From Dunaliella salina (Eukaryota; Chlorophyta; Chlorophyceae; Chlamydomonadales; Dunaliellaceae): DNA of 28,421 bases. The stretch covers positions 167,832-196,252 of the forward strand of contig MU069525.1 of the NCBI GenBank assembly GCA_002284615.2, in the 5' to 3' direction. Positions 1 through 11,857 of the stretch are shown here, one piece after another. The stretch's first letter is position 1; each line of letters opens with the position of its first letter. Both the position numbers and the translations under genes were made by a program. Below the pieces are notes generated by a model that was not told the origin of the DNA, made no database searches, and worked only from the letters and a program-made list of their open reading frames with translations.

Positions 1-28
1 TGTGTGTGTGTGTGTGTGTGTGTGTGTG
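1..28. repeat. (TG)n microsatellite at window edge
   Basis: The window opens inside an uninterrupted TG dinucleotide run, so its true length is unknown. It is the first of four TG tracts on this strand; the others lie at 11274, 11859 and 13002. The following 29-485 is pyrimidine-rich in part (a CT run near 181-202) and holds no gene I can recognise. Confidence 0.95.
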
Positions 29-485
29 AACGCATGCACTGTGCGCACGTGGGTGTGTGGTTGTTGTGGTTGTACACAGGTGCATGTAGTGAGCTGAGCG
101 TGGACTGCTTGGAGAAGGATAGAAGGCAATTCATGCAGGCATCCAAATTTGGTTGATGGAAAGAGGAGCCCCTCCCCCTCCCCCCCTCTCTCTCTCTCTC
201 TGTCCCCAACAGCCCTTTTTTTAAAAGAAAAGCCTCTGTAGGCTGTGGAATGCTCTGTCATCAATCAAGCTTGGCAAGGCTTAAGAAAAGAAAAAGAGGA
301 CACAGAAGCTAGAAGTATTTTTTTTGCATCCAAGGTAAAAGAGGGAAAGACACAGCATGCCTGGCCCGGCTGCGTTTCCCAAGGGAAGGTCCCCTATTCA
401 GCAAGCTTTCCAGGTCCTCATCACTTCCATTGAAGATGAAAAGCAGGGCCGGAGCACAGTTGTCCTTATCACTTCCATGAAGAAG

Positions 486-560
486 AAAGGCTCTCCTTTT
501 CCTTAATTAATGTAGGGAGAGCTTCTCAGCCTACGGAGTTTTTCTTTTCTTTTCTTCCTT
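486..560 (+). repeat. Dispersed repeat family 1, copy A
   Basis: This pyrimidine-rich stretch carries the series CTCC-TTTTCCTTAATT-ATGTAGGGAGAG, then CTACG-AGTTTT-CTTTTCTTTT. The same order of short blocks recurs at 4948-5040 and 15745-15835, inverted at 14928-15003, and weakly at 15955-16030. It is probably a short interspersed element or an untranslated part of a larger transposon. I see no terminal repeats or pol III boxes, so the class is open. Confidence 0.5.
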
Positions 561-589
561 AAAGGCAAGGCCGGAGCACAGCAGCTGCT

Positions 590-795
590 TCTGCCCACAG
601 CCTGTATACCTAATCATATGCCCACAACCTGTGTCCTAATCATATGCCCACCAGGGTTGGGTCATACGCGAGTTTGGGTTAACAAAATGCGTAATACGTG
701 TAATGTTAACAATACATGAAAATATGCATATTCACGCATGACCCATCCCTGATGCCCACAGACAGTGTCCCTAACCATATGCCCGGACAGTGCCT
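590..795. repeat. 26-27-bp tandem repeat split by a MITE
   Basis: Units containing ATGCCCAC followed by a CCTGTGTCCTAATCAT-like stretch start at about 618 and 644, resume at 752 and end in a variant at 779. If 652-751 and one copy of the 8-bp duplication are set aside, the units continue with an unbroken 26-27-bp period. The tandem array therefore existed before the insertion. Confidence 0.6.
652..751. mobile_element. 100-bp hAT-type MITE with 8-bp TSD
   Basis: The ends are imperfect inverted repeats of about 20 bp (17 of 20 match): CAGGGTTGGGTCATACGCGA on the left, and the complement of CAGGGATGGGTCATGCGTGA on the right. The identical octamer ATGCCCAC flanks both sides (644-651 and 752-759). 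It fits the hAT target pattern nTnnnnAn, and CAGGG termini are typical of hAT elements. The interior has a GTTAAC...GTTAAC pair and no coding capacity, so it would depend on a transposase encoded elsewhere. It lies upstream of the first recognised phosphatase exon and may be inside an intron of that gene. Confidence 0.8.
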
Positions 796-1233
796 CAAAT
801 CAAACGCAGTCTTAGTATGCCAGGCTCTGGAAATCCCCTGAGCGCTCTGCCAAGCGAAGTGCTCAGGAAACAGACCATGACAGACCCTGGCAGACTTGGA
901 CATGGAAAGAGCCAAGGACACAGGCTGAGTGCTCTGTTGCTTTGCCTAGGAAATTGTGGTGACACTTTGCTTGGCACCCTGCCATGGGTTGCAGGGTCTG
1001 ATGCCCACCTTTGCAATGGGCATTACTGACAGCATGTCGTTTCATGTGTCTTTATACCTAAATAGCTGGTCAATGTGCATGGCGTAATGGCATAATACTT
1101 GAATAGCTGGTTGGTGTTATAGCATAGCAGCCTGCCCTGCTGCAAAGCAGTGTGGCCTTATTGTTGTGCATCATATGTGTCTTGGTACTGGGAATCGCTC
1201 GACCACGGTGCTTGCTGTCTTGATGCATTGCAG

Positions 1234-2773
1234 TTTGCCTTGCAACAAGGCGACGTGGTGATTTTGGCGTCCGATGGGTTGTTCGACAATATGTGGGACG
1301 AGCAGGTGAGCAAAAGCCTGCTGCCTGGAAACAATGAATTCAGTGAAGTTAGGGAGATGTCCAGACTTCTGCGCAGGTGCTGCAACAGCATTAGCATTTC
1401 AAACTTCTGACCATCAAAAAGTCCAATTTTTTTCTAAGTTGATTTGCACAGTCAAAGGGTCTTGGAGTTCCATATCGGGAAGAGTGATTGGAGGCCGTTG
1501 TTTACATGATTTGCCAAAAAGAGAACCGAGTTTACAGGGCCTCATTTAGTTCTTTGCCCAGATTCCTCTCAGATGCAAGTCATATCAAACATTTGAGTGA
1601 TGTAGACGTGTTTGCCTGGAGGAAGGTTGCCTGGAGGTGCAACAGCCCCTCGTCAGCCAATCCAGTCTGAGGGATTTGATGAGAGGGTTCATGTGCCTAT
1701 GAGCTTGCCTGCTCCCAGATTTGTGTCATCAACCATACGCCTCAAACAGCTGCACGTTTGCGCTGCTCTTTTTCCCGTGCAGCTGGTGGCCATGGTTTCA
1801 CGCCAAGTGGCTGGAGGCCCCAGCGCTTACAGTGTCCCCCAGGCAGCCCAGCTGGCACAGCTGCTCGCCAACCAGGCCTTCCAGAATGCAAAAGACCCCA
1901 ACATCAGGTGTGGGTTGATTGATGTAGGGCGCGGGTTGAATGGTGACACTTTCCTTTCCTTTCCTTTCCTTTCCTTTCCTTCCTGAAATTGTGTTGTTTC
2001 TGTGTGTCACCAACACAAGGTGAGGAAGCAAACAGCAGCGATGCACTGCTTGGTGTGGGTCGCACCATGGGGGGCTCGCTTTTGTGCATCTTGTGGCAGA
2101 TGCATCTGGCTATGTGAATCTGGCTTTTGTGTCCACTGTTTGCATGTCTCTGCTGCCTTTGGTGCACGTCTCCATCCTTGCAAATTGTATGTGCTGCATG
2201 TACTCATGCAGCAACGCTGGCAGATAGAGTGAAACACAAATCAAAGCAGGCAACCACAGAATTGTGTCGGAGATCATGCACTCAGCGAGAGAGCCACCAG
2301 CGTCTCTGGCACAGCCCAACTGTCAACCTGGGCAGACCAGCACGTGTGCAGACCCTCCTCCCAATCCTGAACGTTGTCCTGTGTAATAGGCTGGTTGCAA
2401 GCTAAGCAACCATCAACGTCGCATGCCAAGGTTGCACAGCCGACACCTGGCTCCTACGAAAATGCCTATGCGGTGTCAGAATCATCCAGCATTTTAGAGG
2501 AGTGTTACCCCTCCATCATCAACGATGGCTAAAACCTAGGCACCTCCAGACTCTGTGCCATTCACCCTTTTATTTAAGGTTTGCGTGTGCCATCTTGAAA
2601 GCCTCATTGCTGCCACCTGACCCTTTTCCCATGCTGCTGCCGTGCACAGGTCCCCCTGGGCAGTGGAGAGTGCCCAAGTATCAGCAGGCAATTGGTTTAG
2701 CCGTATGTTTCCCAGAGGAGGCAAGATGGATGACATAGCAGTTGCTGTAGGTCTGGTCCAGCAAGTCTTATGA
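1234..2773 (+). CDS. PP2C-type protein phosphatase, C-terminal part (three exons)
   Basis: Likely a Mg/Mn-dependent serine/threonine phosphatase of the PP2C family, closest in pattern to the PPTC7/plant chloroplast-mitochondrial branch. Exons are 1234-1305, 1783-1907 and 2650-2773; introns start gtgagc and gtgtgg, both end in cag, and the phases join (0, then 2). The 106 visible residues begin FALQQGDVVILASDGLFDNM, the conserved PP2C block whose Asp-Gly is a metal-site residue. A helical stretch follows (QAAQLAQLLANQAFQNAKDP), then SPWAV and the terminal motif GGKMDDIAVAVGLV, whose Asp is another metal ligand. The stop is TGA at 2771-2773. The first visible exon is preceded by a plausible acceptor, so earlier exons must exist, but I could not recognise them in 1-1233; they may lie outside the window. 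Nothing suggests that this part is broken. Subcellular location cannot be judged without the N-terminus. Confidence 0.88.
1953..1982. repeat. (TTTCC)n microsatellite in phosphatase intron
   Basis: A pure pentanucleotide run of about six units, inside the second recognised intron (1908-2649) of the phosphatase gene. The rest of that intron shows nothing I can identify. Confidence 0.85.
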
Positions 2774-2825
2774 TGATGGGCCTGACCCAGTTCATTATGG
2801 TTGCTGTGGGCCAACTGCTGTGGGG

Positions 2826-3335
2826 CTGGTCCAGTCCGAGCACGACCAGCTTCTGTGTGCTCAGCCTCCATAGGTTGTGTGGAGGCCTACAGTCTGGAGC
2901 TGCGCAATTTTGCGAGCGGTGGGGCCTCCTACCTTCAGTTTTGTGGCGCTTGTCCAGTGAGGGTCTGGAGAAAGCACTTTAAAAAAGGCACGTCCGGCTC
3001 ACCCGTGCACAGCTTCCCTTGGTTGTCTGCCTCCCATCTGGAGCATCGCAATTTTGCAAGCGTCGGGGTCTCCTGCTTTCAGTCTTGTGGTGCTGGTCCA
3101 GTGAGAGCACAAGTAATAAGGCATGTCCAGCTCCTGTGTGCGCAGCCTCCCCAGGTTGTGTGCCTCCAATCTGAAGCAGGGCAATTTTGCAAGCGTTCTT
3201 GCCTTCAGTCTTGTGACGCTGGTCCAGTGAGGGTTCAGTGAGAGTGAGAGAATGAGGCACTTTCAGCTCCATGGGTGCTCAGCATCCCTTGGCTGTCTGC
3301 CTCCTGCGTGAAGCAGGGCAATTTTGCAAGCAGTG
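2826..3335. repeat. Degenerate ~135-bp tandem repeat, about four copies
   Basis: CTGGTCCAGT-like anchors occur at 2826, 2949, 3093 and 3219, and GCAATTTTGC anchors at 2903, 3048, 3181 and 3318, giving spacings of 123-145 bp. Each unit also carries a CTTCAGTCTTGTGG-like block and a CAGCCTCC..GGTTGTGTGCCTCC block. The array starts about 50 bp after the phosphatase stop codon and may form part of its 3' UTR. The reading frames through it are not conserved between copies, so I do not regard it as coding. Confidence 0.75.
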
Positions 3336-4947
3336 CTTGGCCTGGCAGAGTGGATGCAAATGCTACCATGCAGTGACTGCTGCATAGGCTAGCAGTACAA
3401 GATAGAAGTCTCCCCACTAATTGCAAAATAATTGCAATGTCAGTGAGTGCTCCTATTATTTTGGGCTGAATTTTCCCGTTTCAGCAGGACGTCATTTATT
3501 TTGTACGACCATTGGGACTCTCTGGGCTGTCTTTCGCTTGTGAAGCACATCACTCTCCTCCTCGTTTCAGATGCCCACAGTGTGGTTTTGGTTTCCCCAC
3601 ATGCCTTTGTGGCTCTGTTGACACCACTGTTTGGTCTTTTCTGGTGAGTTCAGTGTGGTGAGCAAGTCTCACCAAATGCCTTCTGCTTCTCCCATGCAGT
3701 CCGATAGTGGACGTGCCGGCTTGGCAGAGATGCAGAGGAAGATGGCTTGCGTGACTCTTGGGTTTGATTGGCTGAACGGGACTCGAAGAAATTGTAGCAT
3801 GCTGCTACAAGTGTTCGAGTTGTTCGAGTGTGCAAGTGTGCTGCAGACCAACAAATTTGTTCTTCAGCCATTGTGGACACGGAGAGAAAAAAATTATTTC
3901 AATTTCTGATGGAATATTGTTTATTGCACTCCTTGAAGAATTGTTGAATGTTTTCTGCTTTTTAAAAAACGCCCTTCACTCTAAAGCTGCCCTGGCCGAG
4001 GAAATTCTCCCTCAATCAATCAAGTAAAGGGAGACACGGGAAAAAAGGATTCAAGCACGTAAGAACCATAGCAAAAGGAAAAGGCATCTGGGCAGCATCT
4101 GAATCATTGCTCAAGATGAGAGGAAAATGCAGCCAGATGTTTGACAGGAAAGAGTCGGAATGCGCTGCTTGCTCTGGCATTAGGTACCACTTCTTAAATT
4201 CTGCATTTGTAAGATCTGTGTATGGCTTGGAACTAACAGCGAAAAGACGAAGGAAAGCCATGCATGTGATGAAGATCAGTAGGAGACCAATGTGGGTACA
4301 AACTTAAGGTAGTTCAGGTGGAGCTATAACTTTCTTACAGGAGTGCTTTTGGGGCATCTGTGCATTGAACACAATTTTTGACAATGGACTTGGTGAGGCG
4401 GGCATAATTGACCATGAGCATGCTCATCTCCCTCTGACGGGGCTGAGTCCCTTTATATCACATTTTGCTGGAAAGCAGTTTTTTTCGAGATTAGATTACC
4501 TTGCCCTTTGGAAACTAAATTTCTAAAGTCAACAAAAAGATTATAGATGTTGTGAATGACTCCCTTCATTAAAGAATAACGAAATTGTTGTTAGGCACCC
4601 TGAAACAGACTCAACCCCAAAGCCCTTGCCTTGAGCATCTTTCATTCCCCGGAAATGGCCCATATATCAGCGCCTAGAGCTTATAGTGGACATGGGTTCG
4701 CAACAAATGCTATTTCATTCAATGAATCAACTTAAAGGTCAAAGAACAGATTTTCAGTTGCTGAGGATGATGATGTCATTCCCATGATGAGGCTGACACT
4801 GCAAGAAAAGTCCTTGTTTTGAGTCAAAATTGAGTAGGGAAGAGGATACACTTACTCCTTACACCTCTTGCAGCCAGGTTTCAGAGCCTGATGCTTCTAG
4901 AAGCCCTCCAGATCCCCATTAGCGTCCTCTTCTTCTTGCGGTGGGAT
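3336..4947. other. Intergenic stretch with nothing recognised
   Basis: I found no protein motif, RNA gene or clear repeat here. Open frames are under 100 codons and show no family resemblance. A short piece near 4010-4050 (CTCAATCAATCAAGTAAAGGGAGACACGGG-like) weakly resembles an inverted fragment of dispersed repeat family 1, too short to call. Confidence 0.4.
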
Positions 4948-5040
4948 GGACTCACGGCGCTTTTGAGCCAATGTGTCTCCTTTTCCTTAATTGATTTAAG
5001 GAGTGTCTCTCTGTCTACGTAGATTTTCTTTCCTTTTCTA
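4948..5040 (+). repeat. Dispersed repeat family 1, copy B
   Basis: Begins GGACTCACGGCGCTTTTGAG and shares with 15745-15835 a long ordered match: GACTCACGGC, TTTGAGCCAATG, TGTCTCC, TCCTTAA, TGAT, GGAG, GTCT, CTA-GTA. The shared 5' segment ahead of the TCTCC block makes these two copies the longest of the family. Confidence 0.6.
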
Positions 5041-5589
5041 GACTGTGGCTCAAGTCTTGGCTCTCTTCCAGCTCGTTCAATAGGCGAGTTTCCACTTACA
5101 GGGGGGAGCAGACCAGTGAGCACATTAACACAAATCTGGCCTGCATGGCCTTTGGAACACGGCTCCAGAAAAAGGGAGCAAAATACACAAGCCGAGAGCT
5201 AAAACCACTGGAAGGCAGGCAAGCAGGAGAAACAAGCAAGGCAAGCAAGTTCTGCTGGACTGCGTCACGGCAAGACACAAAACCTGAGGCGCACTATCTG
5301 AAACAGGAGGCTTAAGGACACAAGTCTTTCCTCAGCTTCATCCACAGGTGCATCACTCACCCAAGGATGACAACTAATAAGGAAGGCCTCAGCTCGCCTA
5401 AACGACACTGGGTCCAGCTGGGGAAAGCATGGCTGGGCTGACTGACACAGCAAGTCTGACAGCTGCGAGGGGCGAGCAGCAAGACTAAGCTCTAACAGGT
5501 CTGCAAGTGCCCCGAGAAAGCAAAAGGTGGTGTTCTTGTTGCATGAGCAGCAATAAGGAAAGGTCACATTTCTTACTCGCCTCCAAGAA

Positions 5590-5738
5590 CCTCAGTCCTA
5601 CTGCAAGACAGAGAACTCAGTGATTTTGATGAGGATCCACGGTTAGTCCCCCAACAGAGGAAAGCTACTGTGGATTTTGATTTCAAGCTGGATGAACTTT
5701 GCAGCTCACTTCCTCCGCGTGTGCGCGCACCTGATGAA
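5590..5738 (+). other. Possible exon of unknown protein
   Basis: One frame has protein-like composition: a stretch containing LQDRELSDFDEDPRLVPQQR, then VDFDFKLDELCSSLPPRVRA and PDEG, followed by a possible donor in GAAG|GTTGGA. The acidic/basic alternation and lack of low complexity stand out from the surrounding DNA. I do not recognise a family and found no convincing neighbouring exons. It could be transposon-derived or chance. 5041-5589 and 5739-6299 show nothing else, apart from a small TAGTGGCAGT-containing repetition at 6010-6050. Confidence 0.2.
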
Positions 5739-6299
5739 GGTTGGAAGGGGGGGAATGTGTTCAGATGTGTCTGGAAGGGGGCATTCATAGCAACAGGAGG
5801 CAAGCGAAAGCTTACCACATTTTCAGGCTTTAAAGGCTGCAATTGTGCTTGAATCCCATGTCCGAGTCTGGATGCCCTAACAGAGCATGAAAGAGGCCAG
5901 AATCACTCTCACGCTGAACATTTTACAATAAAGCTCAATAGGAACAATTGCATGAAGTAATGGGGAACATCGTTGTCAAGGCTTCGTCATGGGTTCTTGG
6001 ACGTGGGTAGCTAGTGGCAGTGGGTGGCTAGTGGCAGTTCGTTGGTGGCAGTTTGTCAATCAAGCTGCACTCCAAAAGACCTTCTACTCCTCCTGTACCC
6101 TAGCCAAAACACGAATTTTTGAAGGGATGTACCTGTTGGTCCCTCGGTAATTCCAAGATGGGTGTGCCTCTGTTCTGCAGGGAGCTGACTAGGGTGATGG
6201 ACCTCGCAAGTAGGTGGAGTGGGTGTGGCTGGCGCTGAGTGCTTTCTGTTTCCCCCGCGCCCCCCTTCACTTCTCGATGGAACCGGGAATTGGTCCATG

Positions 6300-6640
6300 G
6301 AACTCCTTCCATGGAAAAAAATAATATTGCATCAGGGCGGCTAGAAGTGAGCCTTTCTTTGTTAGGGAAACGAAGAGGGAAATTTTTATTCAAGGAGGGT
6401 TCTATTTGTTGAGTGCTCAGGAATCTGGAGGTCCTGTAAAGCAAGATGATTTGCTCTGCCAATGTCCATGGGGCAAAGCCTGCCCGAGAGGGCCTTTGCT
6501 GGTCTCTTTTAGCGCGATTCTGCTGGCAATGTTGTGGCGCTCTGTTACCATATTTGACATGGTGGAGTGTTTGCATCCTGATAAAATGTGAAGGGCACTG
6601 TCTGGTTGTGTCCAGCGTAGAATTTTACTTTTGAAGAGCA
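6300..6640 (-). pseudogene. Decayed LINE C-terminal domain fragment (antisense)
   Basis: Read on the minus strand, the segment shows HILSGCKHSTMSNMVTERHN, then IASRIALKETSKGPLG and, after a frameshift, SSRPDAILFF near 6319-6345. The same ordered blocks occur at 14382-14921 and 16073-16720. HxLSGCxH looks like the His-Cys end of a zinc-binding motif. RPDAI is a likely metal-site segment of a PD-(D/E)XK-like nuclease, as found after the reverse transcriptase in some LINEs. Frames are broken, so it is a relic. Confidence 0.6.
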
Positions 6641-7134
6641 ATGTCAGGCTTTCCACGTAGGGGGCATTGTGGACGGGTGGAAATTTTAAAGCGTGCTGCA
6701 TGCTTCCGGTTGGAGAGGGTGCCTGTGCGGTAGTTAAAGGTGTTACGTTTCATTTTGAAAGGAAATGTTGGCAGGGTCCAGAAGGCATTATTGACCTTTT
6801 TATTGACATTGGGAATAGATTTTGGTAGAAAGAGTATTATCCTGTCTCGGTGTTGACCTTTCCAAGTCTATGTTTTGAGTGCATATTTGTCCTCAGAGGA
6901 TCATGAAGGTTGGAGAAGCATTTTAGCTTGAAGGCAGGTGAGTTTGTGCGTACAGTTTGTACACAGAAATCCACGAAATTAGTGAGCTGCAATGGTTGCA
7001 AAAATAGGGAGGTACAATTATTGTAGCACATGCATTTGTTAGACCAGTTGTGGGACAATGCAGCGGATAAAAACTAATACTGTATCTGCCAGCACTATGA
7101 AGGTGAAGAGCAACACTTCCTCCTCTCCCTCCTT

Positions 7135-7192
7135 GAGGTTACAATAGGATTTAAGCCTTCAGCCACTGAGTTTAGCTGCTGGGCTGCCTGTT
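7135..7192 (+). repeat. Dispersed repeat family 3, copy A
   Basis: Carries GGTTACA, then TTTAAGCCTTCAGCCA, GTTT and GCTGCTGGGCTGCCT, followed by a short A run. The same block order appears at 14190-14245, and the 3' half at 13371-13412. The A-rich ends could mean retroposed fragments, but no target duplications were identified. Confidence 0.45.
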
Positions 7193-7912
7193 AAAAAAAA
7201 AACTCTGCTAGAAAGAAAGCTCAAACGCATGCAAGCTCAAACACCTAGGAGAGGCGCTACCGGTATGCAAGGATCATCATAGCAGCCATTACTAATATTT
7301 GATTCTCAGTTTTTGTGGTCCGTAAATATTTTTTCTTGGTGCGTCAGCACTGACCAGGCTCAGGACAGCTAAGCTACTCAGGGAATGTTGAAATAATGAA
7401 AATTTTCTCATTCGGACCCTAAGCTCCCCGCTTTCGACGTATCGTGGCCAGCAAGAGGTACTCCCCTTACCAGTATCTGCATCAATATGTTCTGCTATTC
7501 AACGGTCAACTCAGTCCACGTATGCCGTCATTGTAAAAAACTGAGTTAAAAGGCGAGAGACACGGCGGTGGCTTTAATTTGTGATATCCATTCAAATTTA
7601 CATATTTTCTGGAGTCACTGACATTTCTTTACCCTTCAATTCCAAGTATCACCCTGCCGTTGACTCAACGTTGTGCGCACAGACGCAAGCGTGTTTCTTG
7701 CGCCCCCAGAGCAAAATCAAACAAGTATGGCGCGCCCTGAATCGTCACATTTACATTTTTCCTAAACACGGCCAGCTGCCCAGCGCCTTGCCGACCCCCA
7801 ATTGGCAGCAAAAACCTGAGACGGAGCGGAGCGCGCCAGCGCCCGCCCGAGCCTTTACCTCCATCCAGAAGCATAAGGCACGAGCCCAGGCTCCGGAGCT
7901 GCGCTATAGACC
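7193..7912 (+). promoter_or_regulatory. Upstream region and presumed 5' UTR of the Aurora gene
   Basis: No other gene is visible between 7193 and the Aurora start codon, so the promoter must fall here or further upstream. The segment from about 7660 to 7912 becomes more GC-rich and is the likely transcribed leader. An in-frame TAG at 7907-7909, one codon before the ATG, fixes the 5' limit of the reading frame unless an upstream intron exists. I see no reliable TATA box. Confidence 0.35.
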
Positions 7913-10900
7913 ATGCTGGGCGACATCACCAACGTGCAAAGGCCGGTCAACCATGGTGAGCTGATGACAGCCAGTGCAAGCAAACTCCATCAACACCAGC
8001 CCCAAGCAGCAGTGCTACCCCAGCAGCAGCAGCAGCCGCAGCAACGCACAGAGAGAACTGTCACACCAGGAGTTGCAGCAGGCCCGGGTAGCAACGTGCA
8101 GCAACATCAACAGCAAGGGGCTGGTCAACTTCGACGCTGGACCCTGGCTGACTTTGATATCGGCAAGCCACTGGGCAAGGGCAAGTTTGGCAACGTGTAC
8201 CTGGCACGGGAGAAGGTCAGCCACTACATTGTGGCCCTGAAGGTCCTGTTCAAGGCCCAGCTGCAGTCCTCCAATGTGGAGCACCAGCTGCGGCGCGAGA
8301 TTGAGATCCAAACCCACCTCCGCCACCCCAACATCCTCCGCTGCTTTGGCTACTTCTATGACAAGGAGAAGGTGTACCTCATCCTGGAGTATGCAGCCCG
8401 GGGGGAGCTCTACAAAGAGCTGCAGAAGGTCGTGCGCTTCAGCGAACAGCGCACGGCCACCTATGTGGTGCAGCTTGCACGCGCGCTGCAATACTGCCAT
8501 GCCAAACATGTCATCCACAGAGACATCAAGCCAGGTGGGCATGAATGCATTGCAGAAGAAGCATGGTCAGCCAGACGTGAGCACGGATGGTGCCTGGGCC
8601 ACAATTGTGGACGCCCTGCGAGTGCCTGACTTACTCTGCCCTGCTTGCATGTCTTGCACCACAGTCCAGACCTACTGCTTGCATAGACAGCTTGCTCTTG
8701 GTTTTCCCCCCATGCCAGATGGTTTTCACGGTAGTTTGAGCACAAGTGTCGGGAACAACATTGCAGATGAGGGACATCCAAGCCCATCTCAGCATATTGT
8801 GTCCTGTTGCTTGCCGAGCAGTGATATTTTTACGTGCTTGTGCATGAGCACATAACATGTGCGCGCAGGCACGCTCAAAGTGCATGGGCTGAGCTCACTC
8901 CAATTTCAACTCTTTTCATGCCCACCCTCCCACGCTTTGCGACAGCTTGCACATTTTTCTTTCACGCATCCTCTTGCAGAGAACCTGCTGCTGGGCCTGA
9001 ATGGGGAGCTGAAGATCGCAGACTTTGGCTGGAGCGTGCATGCGCCCCACAGCAGGCGGCGCACACTGTGCGGGACACTGGACTACCTGCCCCCAGGTTT
9101 GTGGAGTGTGTGGATGCAAGTTAGCGCACCATTCCACCACGCTTGCATGCGCCCTACAGCAGGCAGCGCACGCTATGTGGGGCGCTGGACTACCTGCCCC
9201 CAGTTGTGTGTGCGCAGTGCCGGTGCACATCCATGTATTAAACTCGACTTGGGATTTCAGTCACAGGTCAACTTGGAATTTCTAACGTGTTAGGTTCCTG
9301 GTTGTTCCAGCACTTTGATTTGACCAGGAATCAAGGCAACCCTACGGCGTACCATTCCACCATTCCCCCATGCATTCATGCAATCCAAGCAATAAGTGAG
9401 TCTCACCAGAGAGCAACAACAGCATAGCCGGGGTGGACAGGGATAGGGTTGGGAATCCTAATCCTAACTTAGGACATGGTTACATTGCTGTTCCTGCCTA
9501 CAAGTTAGCTAGAGCCGGGTGGCCTATGCTCATGCAGCCCACAGCTGCAGAGCACACTGGCTTGGCTGAGCAGTGCTCTGTGTCAAGGCTGAATGCCTGC
9601 CTTGCTGGTATTGCGTACGAAGGCTTTTCTTTTTTTCTTCATTGCCTGCCACTGGCTCTACCATCCAGCTATCGACTCCCTTGGTGCTTGGATTGTGAAA
9701 TTATGTGTTGCTGCTGAGCGTGATTGCTCTTCCCTTGTGAGGCTCACCTGTGCCTCTGGTGGCGCTTAAAGGCAAGTCCATTTTCACGCTTGCAACAGAG
9801 CTTGTCCCTGTGAAGATATGTGCCCTTCCTGCGGGGCTTGTCTCATGAAGGTGAGTGCTCTTCCTGTGGGGCTTGTCCCTGGATAGCGCATTGCGGTTTC
9901 AAGAGTGTAGAGCTTTGTTTCCGTGTAGCCACAACCTATTCAAGTGGAAAAAACTGATGCGCTCTGTCGGGCAGCAAAGCTCAGGGGGTCCATGGCGAGT
10001 GTGCATGTCTGGAGGTGAAATGCTGCAGCAGTGGCACCAGGTGATGACATGCACCAGGTGAAATGCACCAGGTGATGACATGCACCAGGTGAAATGCACC
10101 AGGTGGTGACATGCACCAGGTGAAATGCTGCAGCAGTTGCACCAGGTGATTTCGGCAATTGCTTCAGCAGGCTCCCGATTGTTTGGACGCCGGTACACCA
10201 AGCAATTCAGGGCTCTCAGCACAAAGCCAGGCACCAAAGCTGTGGTCTCAGTTTGGTACGTTTTGCCCAGCCCCGTGCCCACTACCGATTCTCCTGACCC
10301 AGAGCTGCAAAGTCAATACTCTTTGTGCCTACTTTTGCGTACCCTGACGGCCAGCAAGATTCTGCGGGTGGACGACCTCTGCATCCACACATGTACCAGC
10401 ATCCACAGCCATGCCCCAAATGCATGCATCCGCACATGTACTATCAGACGCAGCCATGCCTTCCCAAAATGCATGCATCCGCACACTTTCAGCCACAGCC
10501 ATGCCCCCCCAAAATGCATGCATCCGCACACAAAGTAACAGCCAAGCCATGCCCCCCCAAAATGCATGCATCCGCACACATGTACCAGCATCCACAGCCA
10601 TGCCCCCAAATGCAAAACGCAGGGAATAATGACCACCATGCACCCTTTTTTTTAATTAGGGCAGCCATTGCGCAACTTTTTGGTATCAAGAGTGCTATAA
10701 TTTTGCACAACCCTGTTACACTACCTTCTCCTCAGCCCATGTTTCTTATATCCTTTGTGTGCGCCCTTGATTGCGCACCCTGCTTGGCAGCAGGGATGCA
10801 GTTTTGTGTTGCGCACCCTACATTCCATACCCTCCATGGTATCTGAGACACAAATCAGTGCCACAATTCTCATTAGTCAACTTCCCGAGTAATAAGCCAT

Positions 10901-11271
10901 GAAAATCTTCATGTGCATGCTACCTTGAAGCCCCAAGTTGAATCCTTGTCCCTCTCTCTCCCTCGCACCAATTTTCTGCATGAACTTCACCATTTTGTAC
11001 CCGTTCCGCATACCATCGCAGCCATGTGCTTTCACTACTGCGCACCCACTTTGCAGCCCTTCAAAATGATTATTGAAGCAGAACGCACGGCCAAAAAGAC
11101 ATTGACTATTGCATAATGGTCAACATGCTGTACGGTAATCACCCTACAGAGATGGTGGAGGGCCGAGAGCATGATGAGCATGTGGACAGTTGGAGCTTGG
11201 GGGTGCTGACATACGAGTTCCTCACGGGCAGCCCCCCTTTTGAGGCACCTGGCCACCAAGACACCTACCGC

Positions 11272-11365
<94 letters not shown>

Positions 11366-11857
11366 CATGAATACCAGTGTTGCTGTGCCCAAGTGTCTTG
11401 CTTGGCGCACTTAGAAAGTCTGCCTTTGTGTCATTTATACCCAGAAAATCGAGCCAATTCCAAGGGCTTCAATGGATACGGGGAGTGCTTGTTGCTATTC
11501 ATCAGCAGCCTGCCCCAAGAATGTTGGCCAGCAGGCAGCTGCTCTAATCTAGCTGTGCACAAGTGCATGCAGCACAGGCATAGACGCCATGGAAAATAAA
11601 ACTTCTTGCCATGTGGAGGAAGTAAAAGCCAAAAAGCTCTGCACGCTCTTCTTCTTCAAGTCAGTGTCCTAAGTGGGTAATATTTGCTGTGCATGTCATG
11701 GATGGAAGTGTGCGAAAAAGCTGGATGTGCAAAACACACTTGCCGCAGGATTGTGCGTGTGGACCTGAGGTTCCCTCCTGGTGTGCAACTGAGCAACGAG
11801 GCACGAGACTTCATCAGCCACTTGCTTGTGAAGGTGAGGAGGGAGGGTGAGCTCCAG

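Noticed and set aside
10313..10846. Long open frames on both strands in Aurora intron 2
   Set aside because: They follow the 45-49-bp minisatellite composition; reading is open on both strands at once and the kinase exons splice around them.
11240..11599. Cys-Val repeat open frames through the TG tracts here, at 11684-11992 and at 12908-13304
   Set aside because: They arise because a dinucleotide repeat has no stop in these frames; the true exons end at the tract borders.
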